Positions 37,205 through 45,243 of a stretch of 64,000 bases of DNA are shown in pieces (the stretch's first letter is position 1; each line of letters opens with the position of its first letter). The stretch lies in NCBI RefSeq assembly GCF_029846715.1, contig NZ_JARVWW010000003.1, positions 62,001 to 126,000 of the forward strand. Reading direction: 5' to 3'. The notes under the pieces were generated by a model, which was given only the letters and a program-made list of their open reading frames with translations, made no database searches and was not told the origin of the DNA. Made by a program: the position numbers and the translations under genes. The stretch is from Bradyrhizobium nivariense (lineage in GTDB: Bacteria > Pseudomonadota > Alphaproteobacteria > Rhizobiales > Xanthobacteraceae).

Positions 37205-37990
37205 ATGGCCGACCCACGCCGCGTCGAATTCGGCGACTTCCTCAGGTCCCGCCGCGAAAAGCTGTCGCCGAAGACCGTCGGGCTTCCCGCGGGCCGGCGG
37301 CGGCGCACCGCGGGCCTGCGCCGCGAGGAGGTCGCGCAGCTCGCCGGCATCGGCGTCGACTGGTACATCCGCCTCGAGCAGGGCCGCACCGTCAGCCCGT
37401 CGGTGACCACCGTCGACGCGCTGGCCCGCGCGCTGCGCCTCAGCAAGACCGAGCACGCCCATCTCAAGGCGCTGGCGCGTGACGGTGACAAGCGCGCGTT
37501 CACGCGCGAGATCGTGCCGCCGCCAATTCGGCGGATGATCGAGAGCCTGACGCAACCGGCCTACGTCACGGGGCGGCGCTGGGACGTGCTGGCCTGGAAC
37601 GCGGCGGCCGAGGAGATCTTCGGGTTCGGACAATTGCCCGAGCAGGACCGCAACACGCTGCTGCTGGTGCTGACCAACAAGCAGACGCGAAAATTCTATG
37701 GTGCCGGCTGGGCCGACGTCGCCAAGAGCATGGTCGCGATGTTTCGCGCCACCCACGACGTCTGGGCCGGCGATCCTGCTTTCACGGAGCTGCTCACGCG
37801 GCTGCGCCAGGGCAGTGCGGAATTCGTCAAATGGTGGGAAGCGCACGAGATTCGCAGCACCGCCGCGGGCCTCAAGACCATGAACCATCCGACCAGGGGC
37901 GTGCTCCGTTTCGAGCACACGAGTTTTCAGGCCAATGACGATCCCGCGCTGAAGCTGGTGATCTATACGCCGGTGAAGGGCGGAAGCTGA
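37205..37990 (+). CDS. XRE-family regulator with MmyB-like ligand domain
   Basis: 261 aa. The N-terminal HTH has RTAGLRREEVAQLAGIGVDWYIRLEQG, the hallmark of the MmyB-type regulators of actinobacteria and proteobacteria. The C-terminal ligand domain starts at AYVTGRRWDVLAWNAAAEEIFG and contains VWAGDPAFTELL and VLRFEHTSF. Such domains may bind small lipophilic ligands. The ATG at 37205 is used; an upstream TTG at 37178 is unlikely. It is divergent from the oxidoreductase at 36018, a common regulator/target arrangement. Confidence 0.9.
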   Translation: MADPRRVEFGDFLRSRREKLSPKTVGLPAGRRRRTAGLRREEVAQLAGIGVDWYIRLEQGRTVSPSVTTVDALARALRLSKTEHAHLKALARDGDKRAFTREIVPPPIRRMIESLTQPAYVTGRRWDVLAWNAAAEEIFGFGQLPEQDRNTLLLVLTNKQTRKFYGAGWADVAKSMVAMFRATHDVWAGDPAFTELLTRLRQGSAEFVKWWEAHEIRSTAAGLKTMNHPTRGVLRFEHTSFQANDDPALKLVIYTPVKGGS

Positions 37991-38033
37991 CGACGGGCCG
38001 AGAGGCAGCCTGAAGGTTGATCAACGGGCCTGC

Positions 38034-39353
38034 TCATCGCGCCCCTTGCGCTTGCGATGGCGTCGCCGAAGGCGTTGTGCTGACGTTCGGCACGGGATTG
38101 GCTGTCCAGGGACTCGTCGGCCAGGCAGTCGACTGCCAGGGTACCGCTGGCCAAGGGCTTTTCGGAGCCGATGCCACCGACGCGCACGACGCGACAAGCT
38201 GCGTCCACACCGTCGTCAGGCCCGTCAAGTCGATGTCGAATTTCGCGATGTCCGCCTTGTCGTCGGGCATCGGCGTGGTTTCGCGGACATGCAGGGAGCG
38301 GGACGCCAGTATCGCCTTGACCATGTCAGGATCGATGCTGCCGCGCCAGACTTCGTATTTTCCGGCCCGCAGCGGCGACCCTCCGGCCGCCTTGTCCGTG
38401 TCGGCGTCCGCCGTCACCAGGATGGTGCTCTTGGCGACGGCCGTCTCGTTGATCTCGCCCGCGAATGTCAGCGGCACGCGTTTCCCGCTTTCGCAGGACA
38501 GGCGCCATTCCATAGACCGGAACGAAGCGCCGTTCTCCTGCTTCAGCATCGCTATCTTGCGGACGAAGGGGTGCGCTTCCTTCTCCAGTTTCCACGCCGT
38601 TTCGGCAAGCGAACGCGTGTCGATGCCGAAACGATAGAGCTCGGCTCGCGTCAGCATGTGCAGGTTTTCGAACTTCACCGTCCGGATCAGATCGTCAAGC
38701 TCGCGGCTGATCCCCATCGCCACGATGAACGCAGCGCGATCGCGATCGGCCGTCGCCATCCGGCGCTGTCTGTATTCCGCGACCGCCGCCGGAGCCGGAT
38801 GCCCGTGAAAGGCGAGGACCAGCCTGGAGTTATGGACCGCTAGCGCGGCGTCGGGGGCAACCTCGCGCGATGTCGCCCCGAGAAACAGGTAACCGCAGGC
38901 CGAGTTGCACATCGCATGGTAGGTGGTGAGTTCGGCCTCGACCTCGCCGCCTGCGTTCTTGATCTTCAGGCACGCGGCGTCCGTCTGCGTGCCCGCGGCG
39001 CACGCCGTCGCAATGGTCCGGCCAACCCTGGCAATCGCCTTGCGGCTGCGCAGCAACCGCCCGATGACATAGGACTGCTCCACGTTTCCGCCCGGTGAAT
39101 AGAGGTAGATCGGGCGCTGCGTGTCCTTGACGCCGGCGAGGAAGCGGCGAATGCGCGGCGCAGCGTCCTGATCGATCTCGCCCTCGATGGCGATCCAGCG
39201 GTCGCACCCCGGCCCGCACGCGTCGGGCGGTCCCTTGGCCAGATAGATCGTCAGGCGGGACGCAAATCCGGCTTTCTCGGCCGGCGCCCCTTCTGCAAGC
39301 AATGCGCTGGGAAGCAAAAGTGAGGCTACGAGAAGCAGGATACGGACGAGCAT
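38034..39353 (-). CDS. Secreted ClpP-fold protein (COG3904-like)
   Basis: 439 aa. The signal peptide ends ...LLAEG. Then a ClpP/crotonase-like domain with IAIEGEIDQDAAPRIRRFL, an oxyanion-type YLYSPGGNVEQSYVIG, a candidate nucleophile Ser in MCNSACGYLFLG, and a candidate His in LAVHNS. The middle contains cysteines and a helical region; the tail (from about residue 390) is Pro/Trp/Ser-rich. It is probably periplasmic. A serine-protease-like activity is plausible but unproven. Confidence 0.75.
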   Translation of the reverse strand: MLVRILLLVASLLLPSALLAEGAPAEKAGFASRLTIYLAKGPPDACGPGCDRWIAIEGEIDQDAAPRIRRFLAGVKDTQRPIYLYSPGGNVEQSYVIGRLLRSRKAIARVGRTIATACAAGTQTDAACLKIKNAGGEVEAELTTYHAMCNSACGYLFLGATSREVAPDAALAVHNSRLVLAFHGHPAPAAVAEYRQRRMATADRDRAAFIVAMGISRELDDLIRTVKFENLHMLTRAELYRFGIDTRSLAETAWKLEKEAHPFVRKIAMLKQENGASFRSMEWRLSCESGKRVPLTFAGEINETAVAKSTILVTADADTDKAAGGSPLRAGKYEVWRGSIDPDMVKAILASRSLHVRETTPMPDDKADIAKFDIDLTGLTTVWTQLVASCASVASAPKSPWPAVPWQSTAWPTSPWTANPVPNVSTTPSATPSQAQGAR

Positions 39354-39676
39354 GAAACGATCGACTACGCGAGTGAAGACCGATCCTGACGCTATACGAT
39401 GATCGGCGTGGTCACAACTTGCAGTGGCATGCCGGTGCCTGTTTTATTTCGCCGACGTCCAGGTTGGCATTTCCGCTTGCGCGGAATTGCTGCAATCGAC
39501 GCCGCCAAAAATGCGGGACGGCAGCATGCTGGAGGTCGGCGTGCGTCTCCTTGTTCCGCTTTGCTGGCACACGGCTGACATGCCTGATAATTATGCGTGT
39601 GTCGCGGACACGATGCTATTGTCAATTGAGAGGGGGCGGGTAGAGTTCGCTGCCCCTGCACTGCGAGGACATCGCC
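39354..39676. other. Intergenic region without a supportable gene
   Basis: 323 bases between divergent genes, so it should carry both promoters. No clear -35/-10 pair was identified with confidence. Short open frames on the plus strand (from 39419 and 39424) have no ribosome site, and the longer one runs into the next gene; they are not called. Confidence 0.5.
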
Positions 39677-40171
39677 ATGAGGTCTTTGTCTAGCCTAGGC
39701 GCTGCTTGCTCATGCATCGTCCTGATCGGCGGCACGGCGGTCTCACAAGCTGCAACGTCGTCGGCCAGTCCCACCAGTACGCTTCCCACCATCACGGTCG
39801 AAGCGCCGAACGAAGTCCCCAGGCACAGTCAGCAGAGGCAGCGCGGAGTTGGCAGGGCCGTGCCGCGCCGGACATCGCCGACCAGTGCACCCTCACTGAC
39901 GACAACATTGGCGGCACCGACGTCGGTCATGGCGAAGCTTGCGAGCCTCGAACGGATCTCGGGCAGTTGCGTCGACGGCTGCCAAACGAGCTTCAGGACC
40001 GGCAATGCGCCTTGGCGTGGATGCTCGTCTTCCGGCTGGCCCGCGTTGTCGTCAACGTGCAGGAACATCTACCATTTCAAGACCTACGCCGAGTGCACGG
40101 GAACCGGAATGTTGCTGGGTTGGCAAAGCCGAGAACTCACCTGGTACTGCACCAGCCTGGCCTTGAAGTAG
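39677..40171 (+). CDS. Secreted cysteine-containing hypothetical protein
   Basis: 164 aa. An N-terminal signal (LGAACSCIVLIGGTAVSQA) is followed by TLPTITVEAP, a low-complexity basic Ser/Thr/Pro linker, and a compact C-terminal domain with six cysteines (GSCVDGCQTSF, WRGCSSSG, STCRNIYHF, AECTGTG, WYCTS). The even number and export suggest disulfides. I do not recognise a named family. A transglutaminase-like gene starts 4 bases after its stop, so the two may be expressed together. Confidence 0.7.
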   Translation: MRSLSSLGAACSCIVLIGGTAVSQAATSSASPTSTLPTITVEAPNEVPRHSQQRQRGVGRAVPRRTSPTSAPSLTTTLAAPTSVMAKLASLERISGSCVDGCQTSFRTGNAPWRGCSSSGWPALSSTCRNIYHFKTYAECTGTGMLLGWQSRELTWYCTSLALK

Positions 40172-40174
40172 TCC

Positions 40175-40993
40175 GTGACCGAACTCGCGACGTCCGACGA
40201 TTACGCCAGCCAGAGCGTGTTCACCGACCCCGGCGCTTACGCCGCCGTGATCGGCGGGCTGCCGCCAGACATTCCGGCGTTGTGTCGCACCTTGCAGGGT
40301 CTCCTGATCCACGAAGCATGGATCGAGAGGCAGGGATTGGACCCCGCTGACTTCTCCGGTCAAATCCGCGCCACGTTGCCTGTGGCCCAGCGCCTGGAGC
40401 AACTTCTGACGATCGATCCGAGGCCGCTGAGCATCGCCCGACCGGCCGCGTCGAGGGCATTGGCGACGTGCCGGGACTTTGCATTGATGTTGTGCGCCGT
40501 CCTGCGGCATCGCGGCGTGCCCGCCCGCATACGCTGCGGTTTCGGCACCTACTTTGCCGGGCATCGCTTCGACGATCATTGGGTGAGCGAGTATTGGGCC
40601 CGGGACGAGCAACGCTGGGTGCTGGTCGATGCTCAGCTCGACGAGCTGCATAGCAGTCTCCTCAAGTTCGATTTCGAGCCGGCCGACGTGCCTCGTACGG
40701 AGTTTATCGCGGGCATCGAGGCGTGGAAGCGATGCCGAACCGGCGCCATCGACCCGGCTCAGCTTGGTCACGGGACGACGACCGGGCTGTTCTTTGCCCG
40801 CATCAACCTGGCGCGCGATCTGCTCGCAGTCGCCAAGATCGAGATATCGGCTTGGGATGATTGGCGCGCGGCGCGCGAGCCGGACCGCGCCCTGGATGAC
40901 GCCGCTCTGTCGCTCTGTGACGGCATGGCGGAGCGTGGCGAGGCAAGGGCCATCGAGATTGCGCCATCGCTAGGCGCACCACCCTGGCAGTAA
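40175..40993 (+). CDS. Transglutaminase-like domain protein
   Basis: 272 aa. The catalytic triad of the transglutaminase/papain-like fold is visible: Cys in LATCRDFALMLCAVLRHRG, His in FDDHWVSEYW, and Asp in WVLVDAQLDELH. Bacterial members cleave or ligate amide bonds, often with unknown substrate. No signal peptide is seen, so it is likely cytoplasmic. GTG 40175 is the start, 4 bases after the preceding stop. Confidence 0.82.
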   Translation: MTELATSDDYASQSVFTDPGAYAAVIGGLPPDIPALCRTLQGLLIHEAWIERQGLDPADFSGQIRATLPVAQRLEQLLTIDPRPLSIARPAASRALATCRDFALMLCAVLRHRGVPARIRCGFGTYFAGHRFDDHWVSEYWARDEQRWVLVDAQLDELHSSLLKFDFEPADVPRTEFIAGIEAWKRCRTGAIDPAQLGHGTTTGLFFARINLARDLLAVAKIEISAWDDWRAAREPDRALDDAALSLCDGMAERGEARAIEIAPSLGAPPWQ

Positions 40994-41129
40994 ACGGTTC
41001 AAGATCGATGCCGGGCTGCAAGGAATTGTTGGCGCGATTGCGCCGGCGTGTTTTTCGGCGCGTTCTCTCTTCCGTTTGCAAGCCGGCCTCACAAACGCTA
41101 TGTCCGGCTGTTTCGGAAAGAGCCATGAT

Positions 41130-41879
41130 ATGACGATCTCTGATGATAACGATCTGGCGCGCCTCAAGGAGATCGGCCGAATCGTCGCCAACACGCTCGA
41201 GGCAATGGGGAAGGCGCTCGAGCCGGGCATGACCACCTCCGAGCTCGACCTGATCGGGCGAGAACTCCTGGAGGCTGCCGGCGCACGTTCGGCGCCGGAG
41301 TTGGCCTACGACTTTCCCGGAGCGACCTGCATCAGCGTGAACGAAGAGATCGCTCATGGCATCCCCGGTGAGCGACGGATCGCGCGTGGCGATCTCGTGA
41401 ACATCGACGTGTCAGCCGAGAAGAACGGCTTCTTTGCGGATACGGGAGCCTCGTTCGCCGTTCCACCCGCAATCCGCGCCGTCGAACGTCTCTGCAGGGA
41501 TGGCCGGCGCGCGATGTGGACGGGCCTGCAGCAGGTTGGCGCCGGCAAACCGATTGCCGGGATCGGTCAGGCCATCGGGACGTTTGCGCGGAAGAACGGT
41601 TACAGCCTGGTCAGGAACCTTGCCAGTCACGGCGTCGGACTGTCGCTCCATGAGGAGCCGACGGAGATCGCAACATGGCCCGACCGCTCCGAACGCCGCG
41701 TCATGAGCGAAGGCCTCGTGTTCACGGTCGAGCCGTTCCTGTCCCTTGGCGCCGAATGGGCACAGGATGGCGATGATCCGTGGACGCTCTACAGCAGCCC
41801 CGAGGCGCCGACCGTTCAATACGAACACACCGTGATCGCAACCCGAAGCGGACCTTTGATCGTTACGCTGGCCGGCTAA
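41130..41879 (+). CDS. map: Methionine aminopeptidase, type I
   Basis: 249 aa. Removes N-terminal methionine from nascent proteins. All metal ligands are present, counted from ATG 41130: Asp93 (NIDVSAE), Asp104 (FFADTG), His167 (ASHGVG), Glu201 (FTVEPF) and Glu232 (QYEHT); His76 (EIAHGIPG) completes the site. GGAAAGAG precedes the start. It stands alone among unrelated genes, so it may be a second map paralogue; the housekeeping copy would be elsewhere (inference). Confidence 0.92.
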   Translation: MTISDDNDLARLKEIGRIVANTLEAMGKALEPGMTTSELDLIGRELLEAAGARSAPELAYDFPGATCISVNEEIAHGIPGERRIARGDLVNIDVSAEKNGFFADTGASFAVPPAIRAVERLCRDGRRAMWTGLQQVGAGKPIAGIGQAIGTFARKNGYSLVRNLASHGVGLSLHEEPTEIATWPDRSERRVMSEGLVFTVEPFLSLGAEWAQDGDDPWTLYSSPEAPTVQYEHTVIATRSGPLIVTLAG

Positions 41880-41934
41880 GGCCGCCCAGGTCAGAGCCCG
41901 AGACGCCTCTCGCATCGACGCACGGGAGGTAGCC

Positions 41935-43314
41935 TCAAGCCACCGGATCTCGGGCAGCATCCGAACGGCTTCGATCATCCGGCGCCAGCGGCGGGGCCCG
42001 TCTCGCCCGAGGATTCTCCGGTGGGGCCGCGTTGCTTCCTGAGCTGACATCGACCGGAGCAGACCTGGCTTGAGCAGACTTGGCGTCAGCGGACTTGGCG
42101 TCAACAGACCTGGCGTCAGCAGACCTGGCGTCGCGATAGGCGACGATCCAGATCAGGAAACCCAGAACCGCCAGCGCGGCGCCGACGGGACCGGTGGAGG
42201 TCCAGCCCAGCCCCTCGCGAATGGCGAGGCCGCCGAGGAACGGGCCGAGCGCATTGGCGGTGTTGAACGCCGAATGATTGAGGGCGGCGGCGAGCGCCTG
42301 CGCGTCTCCGGCGACGTCCATCAGCCGCGTCTGGAGGATGGCTCCGAGCGAGACGCTGGCGCCGATCGCGAAGACGTCCGCCGCCAGCGTCCAAGGATTG
42401 CCGGCGGCAAGCGGAAACACTGAGAGCGCGACCGCTGAGAACAGCAGGATGACGCCGGACGTCGGCATCAGCGCGCGGTCTGCGAAGCGCGGCACGAACA
42501 GATTGCCGAGCGTGGCGCCGATGCCGAACACGGCCAGAAAAAACGGAATGACCGCGGGGCTGACCTTGGTGACCTCGATCAGCGTCGTCGCCAGATAGGT
42601 GTAGACGGCGAACATGCCGCCGAAGCCGATGGCGCCGATCGCCAGCGTGATCCAGACGCGGCCGCTTCGCAGCGCTCCGAGCTCTCGCAGCGGATCGGAC
42701 TGGCCTGCCTGGTCGCGCGGCGCGAACAGGGCGCACAGCAGCACCGTGAGCAACGCCAGCACCGACACGAGGCCGAAGCTCGCGCGCCAGCCGACCGCCT
42801 GCCCAATCAGATTGGCCAGGGGCACACCAATGATGGTGGCGCCGGTCAAGCCGAGCATCACCTGGCCGATCGCCTGCGAGCGACGATGTTGAGGGACCAG
42901 TGAGGCTGCGACCAGCGCGGCGATGCCGAAATAGGCGCCATGCGGCAATCCCGAGAGAAAACGTGCCGCGATCATCCAGCCAAAGCCTGGCGCCAGCGCG
43001 GTGAGGGCATTGCCGAGCGCGAATACGGCCATCAGGACCAATAGCTGCGCGCGCCGCGCCAACCGGGCGCCAAGCACGGCGATCAGCGGCGCGCCCAGCA
43101 CGACGCCGAGCGCGTAGGCGCTGATCGCGTGTCCCGCGGTCGGCTCGTCGATTCCGAGGTCGGCGGCGAAGAACGGCAGCAGGCTCATCGAGGCGAATTC
43201 GGTGGTCCCGATCGCAAAGCCGCCCATCGCGAGCGAGATCAGGACGATGGCGAGGTGAGGGGGCGCGGAGGCTGCGGTCGCGCGGGGCGAGTTCGCTTGC
43301 TGCGATGTTGTCAT
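41935..43314 (-). CDS. MFS transporter (AraJ/DHA1-like) with repetitive tail
   Basis: 459 aa with 12 predicted transmembrane helices. The N-terminal half has GTTEFASMSLLPFFAADLG, typical of the arabinose-efflux/DHA1 group, and the cytoplasmic loop GARLARRAQLL. After about residue 395 the cytoplasmic tail is made of degenerate five-residue repeats (ARSAD, ARSVD, AKSAD, AKSAQ, ARSAP) encoded by 15-bp tandem repeats, then a Pro/Arg-rich stretch. The start is at the Met before TTSQQANSP. The substrate is unknown. Confidence 0.88.
   Translation of the reverse strand: MTTSQQANSPRATAASAPPHLAIVLISLAMGGFAIGTTEFASMSLLPFFAADLGIDEPTAGHAISAYALGVVLGAPLIAVLGARLARRAQLLVLMAVFALGNALTALAPGFGWMIAARFLSGLPHGAYFGIAALVAASLVPQHRRSQAIGQVMLGLTGATIIGVPLANLIGQAVGWRASFGLVSVLALLTVLLCALFAPRDQAGQSDPLRELGALRSGRVWITLAIGAIGFGGMFAVYTYLATTLIEVTKVSPAVIPFFLAVFGIGATLGNLFVPRFADRALMPTSGVILLFSAVALSVFPLAAGNPWTLAADVFAIGASVSLGAILQTRLMDVAGDAQALAAALNHSAFNTANALGPFLGGLAIREGLGWTSTGPVGAALAVLGFLIWIVAYRDARSADARSVDAKSADAKSAQARSAPVDVSSGSNAAPPENPRARRAPPLAPDDRSRSDAARDPVA
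42068..42133. repeat. 15-bp tandem repeats in the MFS gene tail
   Basis: About four and a half imperfect copies of AGCAGACCTGGCGTC (plus-strand reading), in frame with the MFS coding sequence on the minus strand. They encode a five-residue repeat. Repeat number would be expected to vary by slippage. Confidence 0.75.
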
Positions 43315-43473
43315 GTGTCCTGCAATGGTGGCGTCAACGGGAACCAGCCCAGCGAACGTCGCCACCCCTGCAAGATTTCTCTGTCGTACTTAACCCCGGA
43401 TCGGTCGGCGTCAACACCGGAAGCTCAACGCAAGGCAGGCCGCATATCAGCGTCCCGGTGAGCGCGGCGCATC

Positions 43474-43791
43474 TCAGCGCAGGAAATACCCCGGCGGATA
43501 ACCGGGCACCTGGGCGCGAGGCCTGTTCTGATAGGCATAGGGATCATCGCTCTCTCCTGCGAAATACGGGTTCGCGATGCAGGTGAGGGCGCGGCCCGAC
43601 GAGCTCGCCTGACACTGCGCGTAACTGTCGAACGTGCAATTGCTCAGCCCCGGCCATTCATCGCCGGTGAGACAGAAAGCATGGTGAGTGCCGAACGCGC
43701 GCGCGGGCGTGCTTGCGCCGAGCGTGAGCGCAAATGTGGCGAGAGCGAGCGAAAATATGGCGACAATGGGGAGAGCAATTTGTCTGCGCAT
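43474..43791 (-). CDS. DUF3551 family small secreted protein
   Basis: 105 aa. Signal peptide (LPIVAIFSLALATFALTLGA ... PARA), then a short domain with FCLTGDEWPGLSNCTFDSY, AQCQASSSGRALTC and IANPYF, the spaced cysteines of DUF3551, a family abundant in Bradyrhizobium. The C-terminus is Pro/Tyr-rich (VPGYPPGYF). The function is unknown. The start is the Met of MRRQIALPIV; earlier in-frame starts (to 43893) lack a signal-peptide character. Confidence 0.82.
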   Translation of the reverse strand: MRRQIALPIVAIFSLALATFALTLGASTPARAFGTHHAFCLTGDEWPGLSNCTFDSYAQCQASSSGRALTCIANPYFAGESDDPYAYQNRPRAQVPGYPPGYFLR

Positions 43792-43954
43792 TACGATTCT
43801 CCAATCACGCGAATGTGCGCGCGACGTTGTTACGCGCGCATCCCGCATATGTCGTGTAATCGACATTGGAACTCCTGAAAACTCTTGTTTCAAAGGGTTT
43901 CCAGCGCGCGTTGCTAAACATCCGTTAACTGAGCAGGGGCCTTTGGAGCGAACT

Positions 43955-44005
43955 GTGGCGTCGAGGTTACAGCAATTCCGTCGAGCGCTGTTATGACGAC
44001 GCCAC
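43955..44005 (+). promoter_or_regulatory. Long-arm inverted repeat in porin leader
   Basis: Arms GTGGCGTCG (43955-43963) and CGACGCCAC (43997-44005) are perfect complements 33 bases apart, 40 bases before the porin ATG. They could form a 5'-UTR stem or an operator. No further support is visible. Confidence 0.35.
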
Positions 44006-44044
44006 GGCCCGGGGGCCTAACGACGAAACTGGAACGGGAATCAA

Positions 44045-44764
44045 ATGAACAAGAATCTGTTGCTTGCTGCTGTGAGCCTTGTCGCGCTCGGCGCGGCTGC
44101 ACCGGCGGTGGCTGCTGACCTCGCTGCGCGGCCTTACACCAAGGCGCCCGCGATGGTCGCGACGATCTACGACTGGAGCGGCTTTTACATCGGCATCAAC
44201 GGCGGCGGCGGTTCCGCGCATTCGACTTGGGATCTCGTCGGCGGTGGCCGCGAGGGTTCCCACGATGCGACCGGCGGCACGGTCGGCGGCCAGATCGGCT
44301 ACCGCATGCAGTCGGGCCAGTGGGTGTTCGGCATCGAAGGTCAGGGCAACTGGGCCGACTTCTCGGGCGACAACGTCAGCGCACTGTTCGCGACTCGCAA
44401 CCGCTCCAAGATCGACTCGTTCGGTCTGATCACCGGTCAGATCGGCTACGCCTGGAACAACGTTCTCGTTTACGCCAAGGGCGGTGCGGCTGTCGCCGGC
44501 AGCAAGTATGAAGTCTCGACCCTGGGCGGCGCACTGCTGTCCTCGAACGATCAGACCCGTTGGGGTGGCACGATCGGTGCCGGCCTCGAGTACGGTTTCG
44601 CCCCGAATTGGTCGGTTGGCGTCGAGTACAACCACATCTTCCTGCAGGACAAGAACGTCACCTTCGCGCTGGTGCCCTCGACCGACCGCATTCGTCAGGA
44701 CGTCGACATGGGCCTCGTCCGCCTGAACTACAAGTTCGGCGGCCCGATCCTCGGCCGGTACTGA
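44045..44764 (+). CDS. Outer-membrane porin-like protein (Omp25/31 family)
   Basis: 239 aa. The signal peptide ends ...AVAADL, then the typical DWSGFYIGINGGGG start of the eight-stranded Omp25/Omp31/RopB-like barrel, with paired strands such as GGQIGYRMQSGQWVFGIEGQ and IGAGLEYGFAPNWSVGVEYN. It ends in LVRLNYKFGG, near the usual aromatic terminus. It stands alone and is followed by a strong terminator, so it is monocistronic. Confidence 0.93.
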   Translation: MNKNLLLAAVSLVALGAAAPAVAADLAARPYTKAPAMVATIYDWSGFYIGINGGGGSAHSTWDLVGGGREGSHDATGGTVGGQIGYRMQSGQWVFGIEGQGNWADFSGDNVSALFATRNRSKIDSFGLITGQIGYAWNNVLVYAKGGAAVAGSKYEVSTLGGALLSSNDQTRWGGTIGAGLEYGFAPNWSVGVEYNHIFLQDKNVTFALVPSTDRIRQDVDMGLVRLNYKFGGPILGRY

Positions 44765-44810
44765 GTAGAAGCCTCATATTGATCGTTCGACTTCGAGCGG
44801 TTGGCGAAAG

Positions 44811-44836
44811 CCCCGGCCATCGGCCGGGGCTTTTTT
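44811..44836 (+). terminator. Intrinsic terminator after the porin gene
   Basis: Perfect stem CCCCGGCC/GGCCGGGG with loop ATC, extended by flanking A/T pairs, then C and six T residues. It begins 47 bases after the porin stop. Confidence 0.93.
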
Positions 44837-44888
44837 GTTGTTCGAATCCAGCGAGTTAACCATTCTATCTCGAGATGATTGAGATGTC

Positions 44889-44932
44889 TTGACTCCCAAG
44901 AACGAAATGAGAACAATGTTCTTCATACGTTC
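44889..44932 (+). promoter_or_regulatory. SOS promoter with two LexA-type boxes
   Basis: -35 TTGACT (44889-44894), 17-base spacer, -10 AACAAT (44912-44917). Two alphaproteobacterial LexA boxes overlap it: GAAC-N7-GAAC at 44900-44914 and GTTC-N7-GTTC at 44918-44932, arranged as one large dyad separated by AAT. Repressor bound here would block RNA polymerase, so the downstream mini-gene is expected to be induced by DNA damage. Confidence 0.8.
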
Positions 44933-44949
44933 TAGCCATGGAGCAAGCC

Positions 44950-45048
44950 ATGTTCAGGATTTTCGTCGAAGAAGCCGCCGCGCTGGCCTCGATCGCGCTG
45001 TTCGTCGGGATGATCGCGATCTGGGCGCAGGTGATCCCGCAGCTGTAG
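44950..45048 (+). CDS. SOS-controlled 32-aa membrane peptide (SidA-like candidate)
   Basis: 32 codons: a short acidic N-terminus (MFRIFVEEAAALAS) then one transmembrane segment (IALFVGMIAIWAQ) and a short tail (VIPQL). GGAG at 44940 gives a suitable ribosome site for ATG 44950; ATG 44938 would add four residues. It starts 18 bases after a double LexA operator. Caulobacter SidA is a 29-aa SOS-induced inner-membrane peptide that inhibits division through FtsW/FtsN; the size, topology and control match, but no sequence homology is claimed. Confidence 0.65.
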   Translation: MFRIFVEEAAALASIALFVGMIAIWAQVIPQL

Positions 45049-45105
45049 GGGTGGCGGGCCCCTCGAGTGCCCTCTTTGAGCGTCCCTGGGGAAAAGCGGG
45101 ACGAC

Positions 45106-45121
45106 GCGGCCGATCGGCCGC
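45106..45121. repeat. 16-bp perfect palindrome before dnaE
   Basis: GCGGCCGATCGGCCGC between the SOS peptide gene and dnaE. It could form a short hairpin that ends the peptide transcript inefficiently, but lacks a T-tract. No other role is evident. Confidence 0.4.
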
Positions 45122-45243
45122 TCCGGCGTGGACTCTGGCGCGGCGACGCCCCACCATTATGAGGCGAGTCGGCCGGGCGAGTGCAGGATGCCTCCGGTGC
45201 CGGCGACCGCTCCACTTCATCTGCAAGAGGCCGTCACGCGACC

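Noticed and set aside
39424..39693. An 89-codon frame upstream of the secreted cysteine protein
   Set aside because: No ribosome site, overlaps the next gene, and no recognisable fold.
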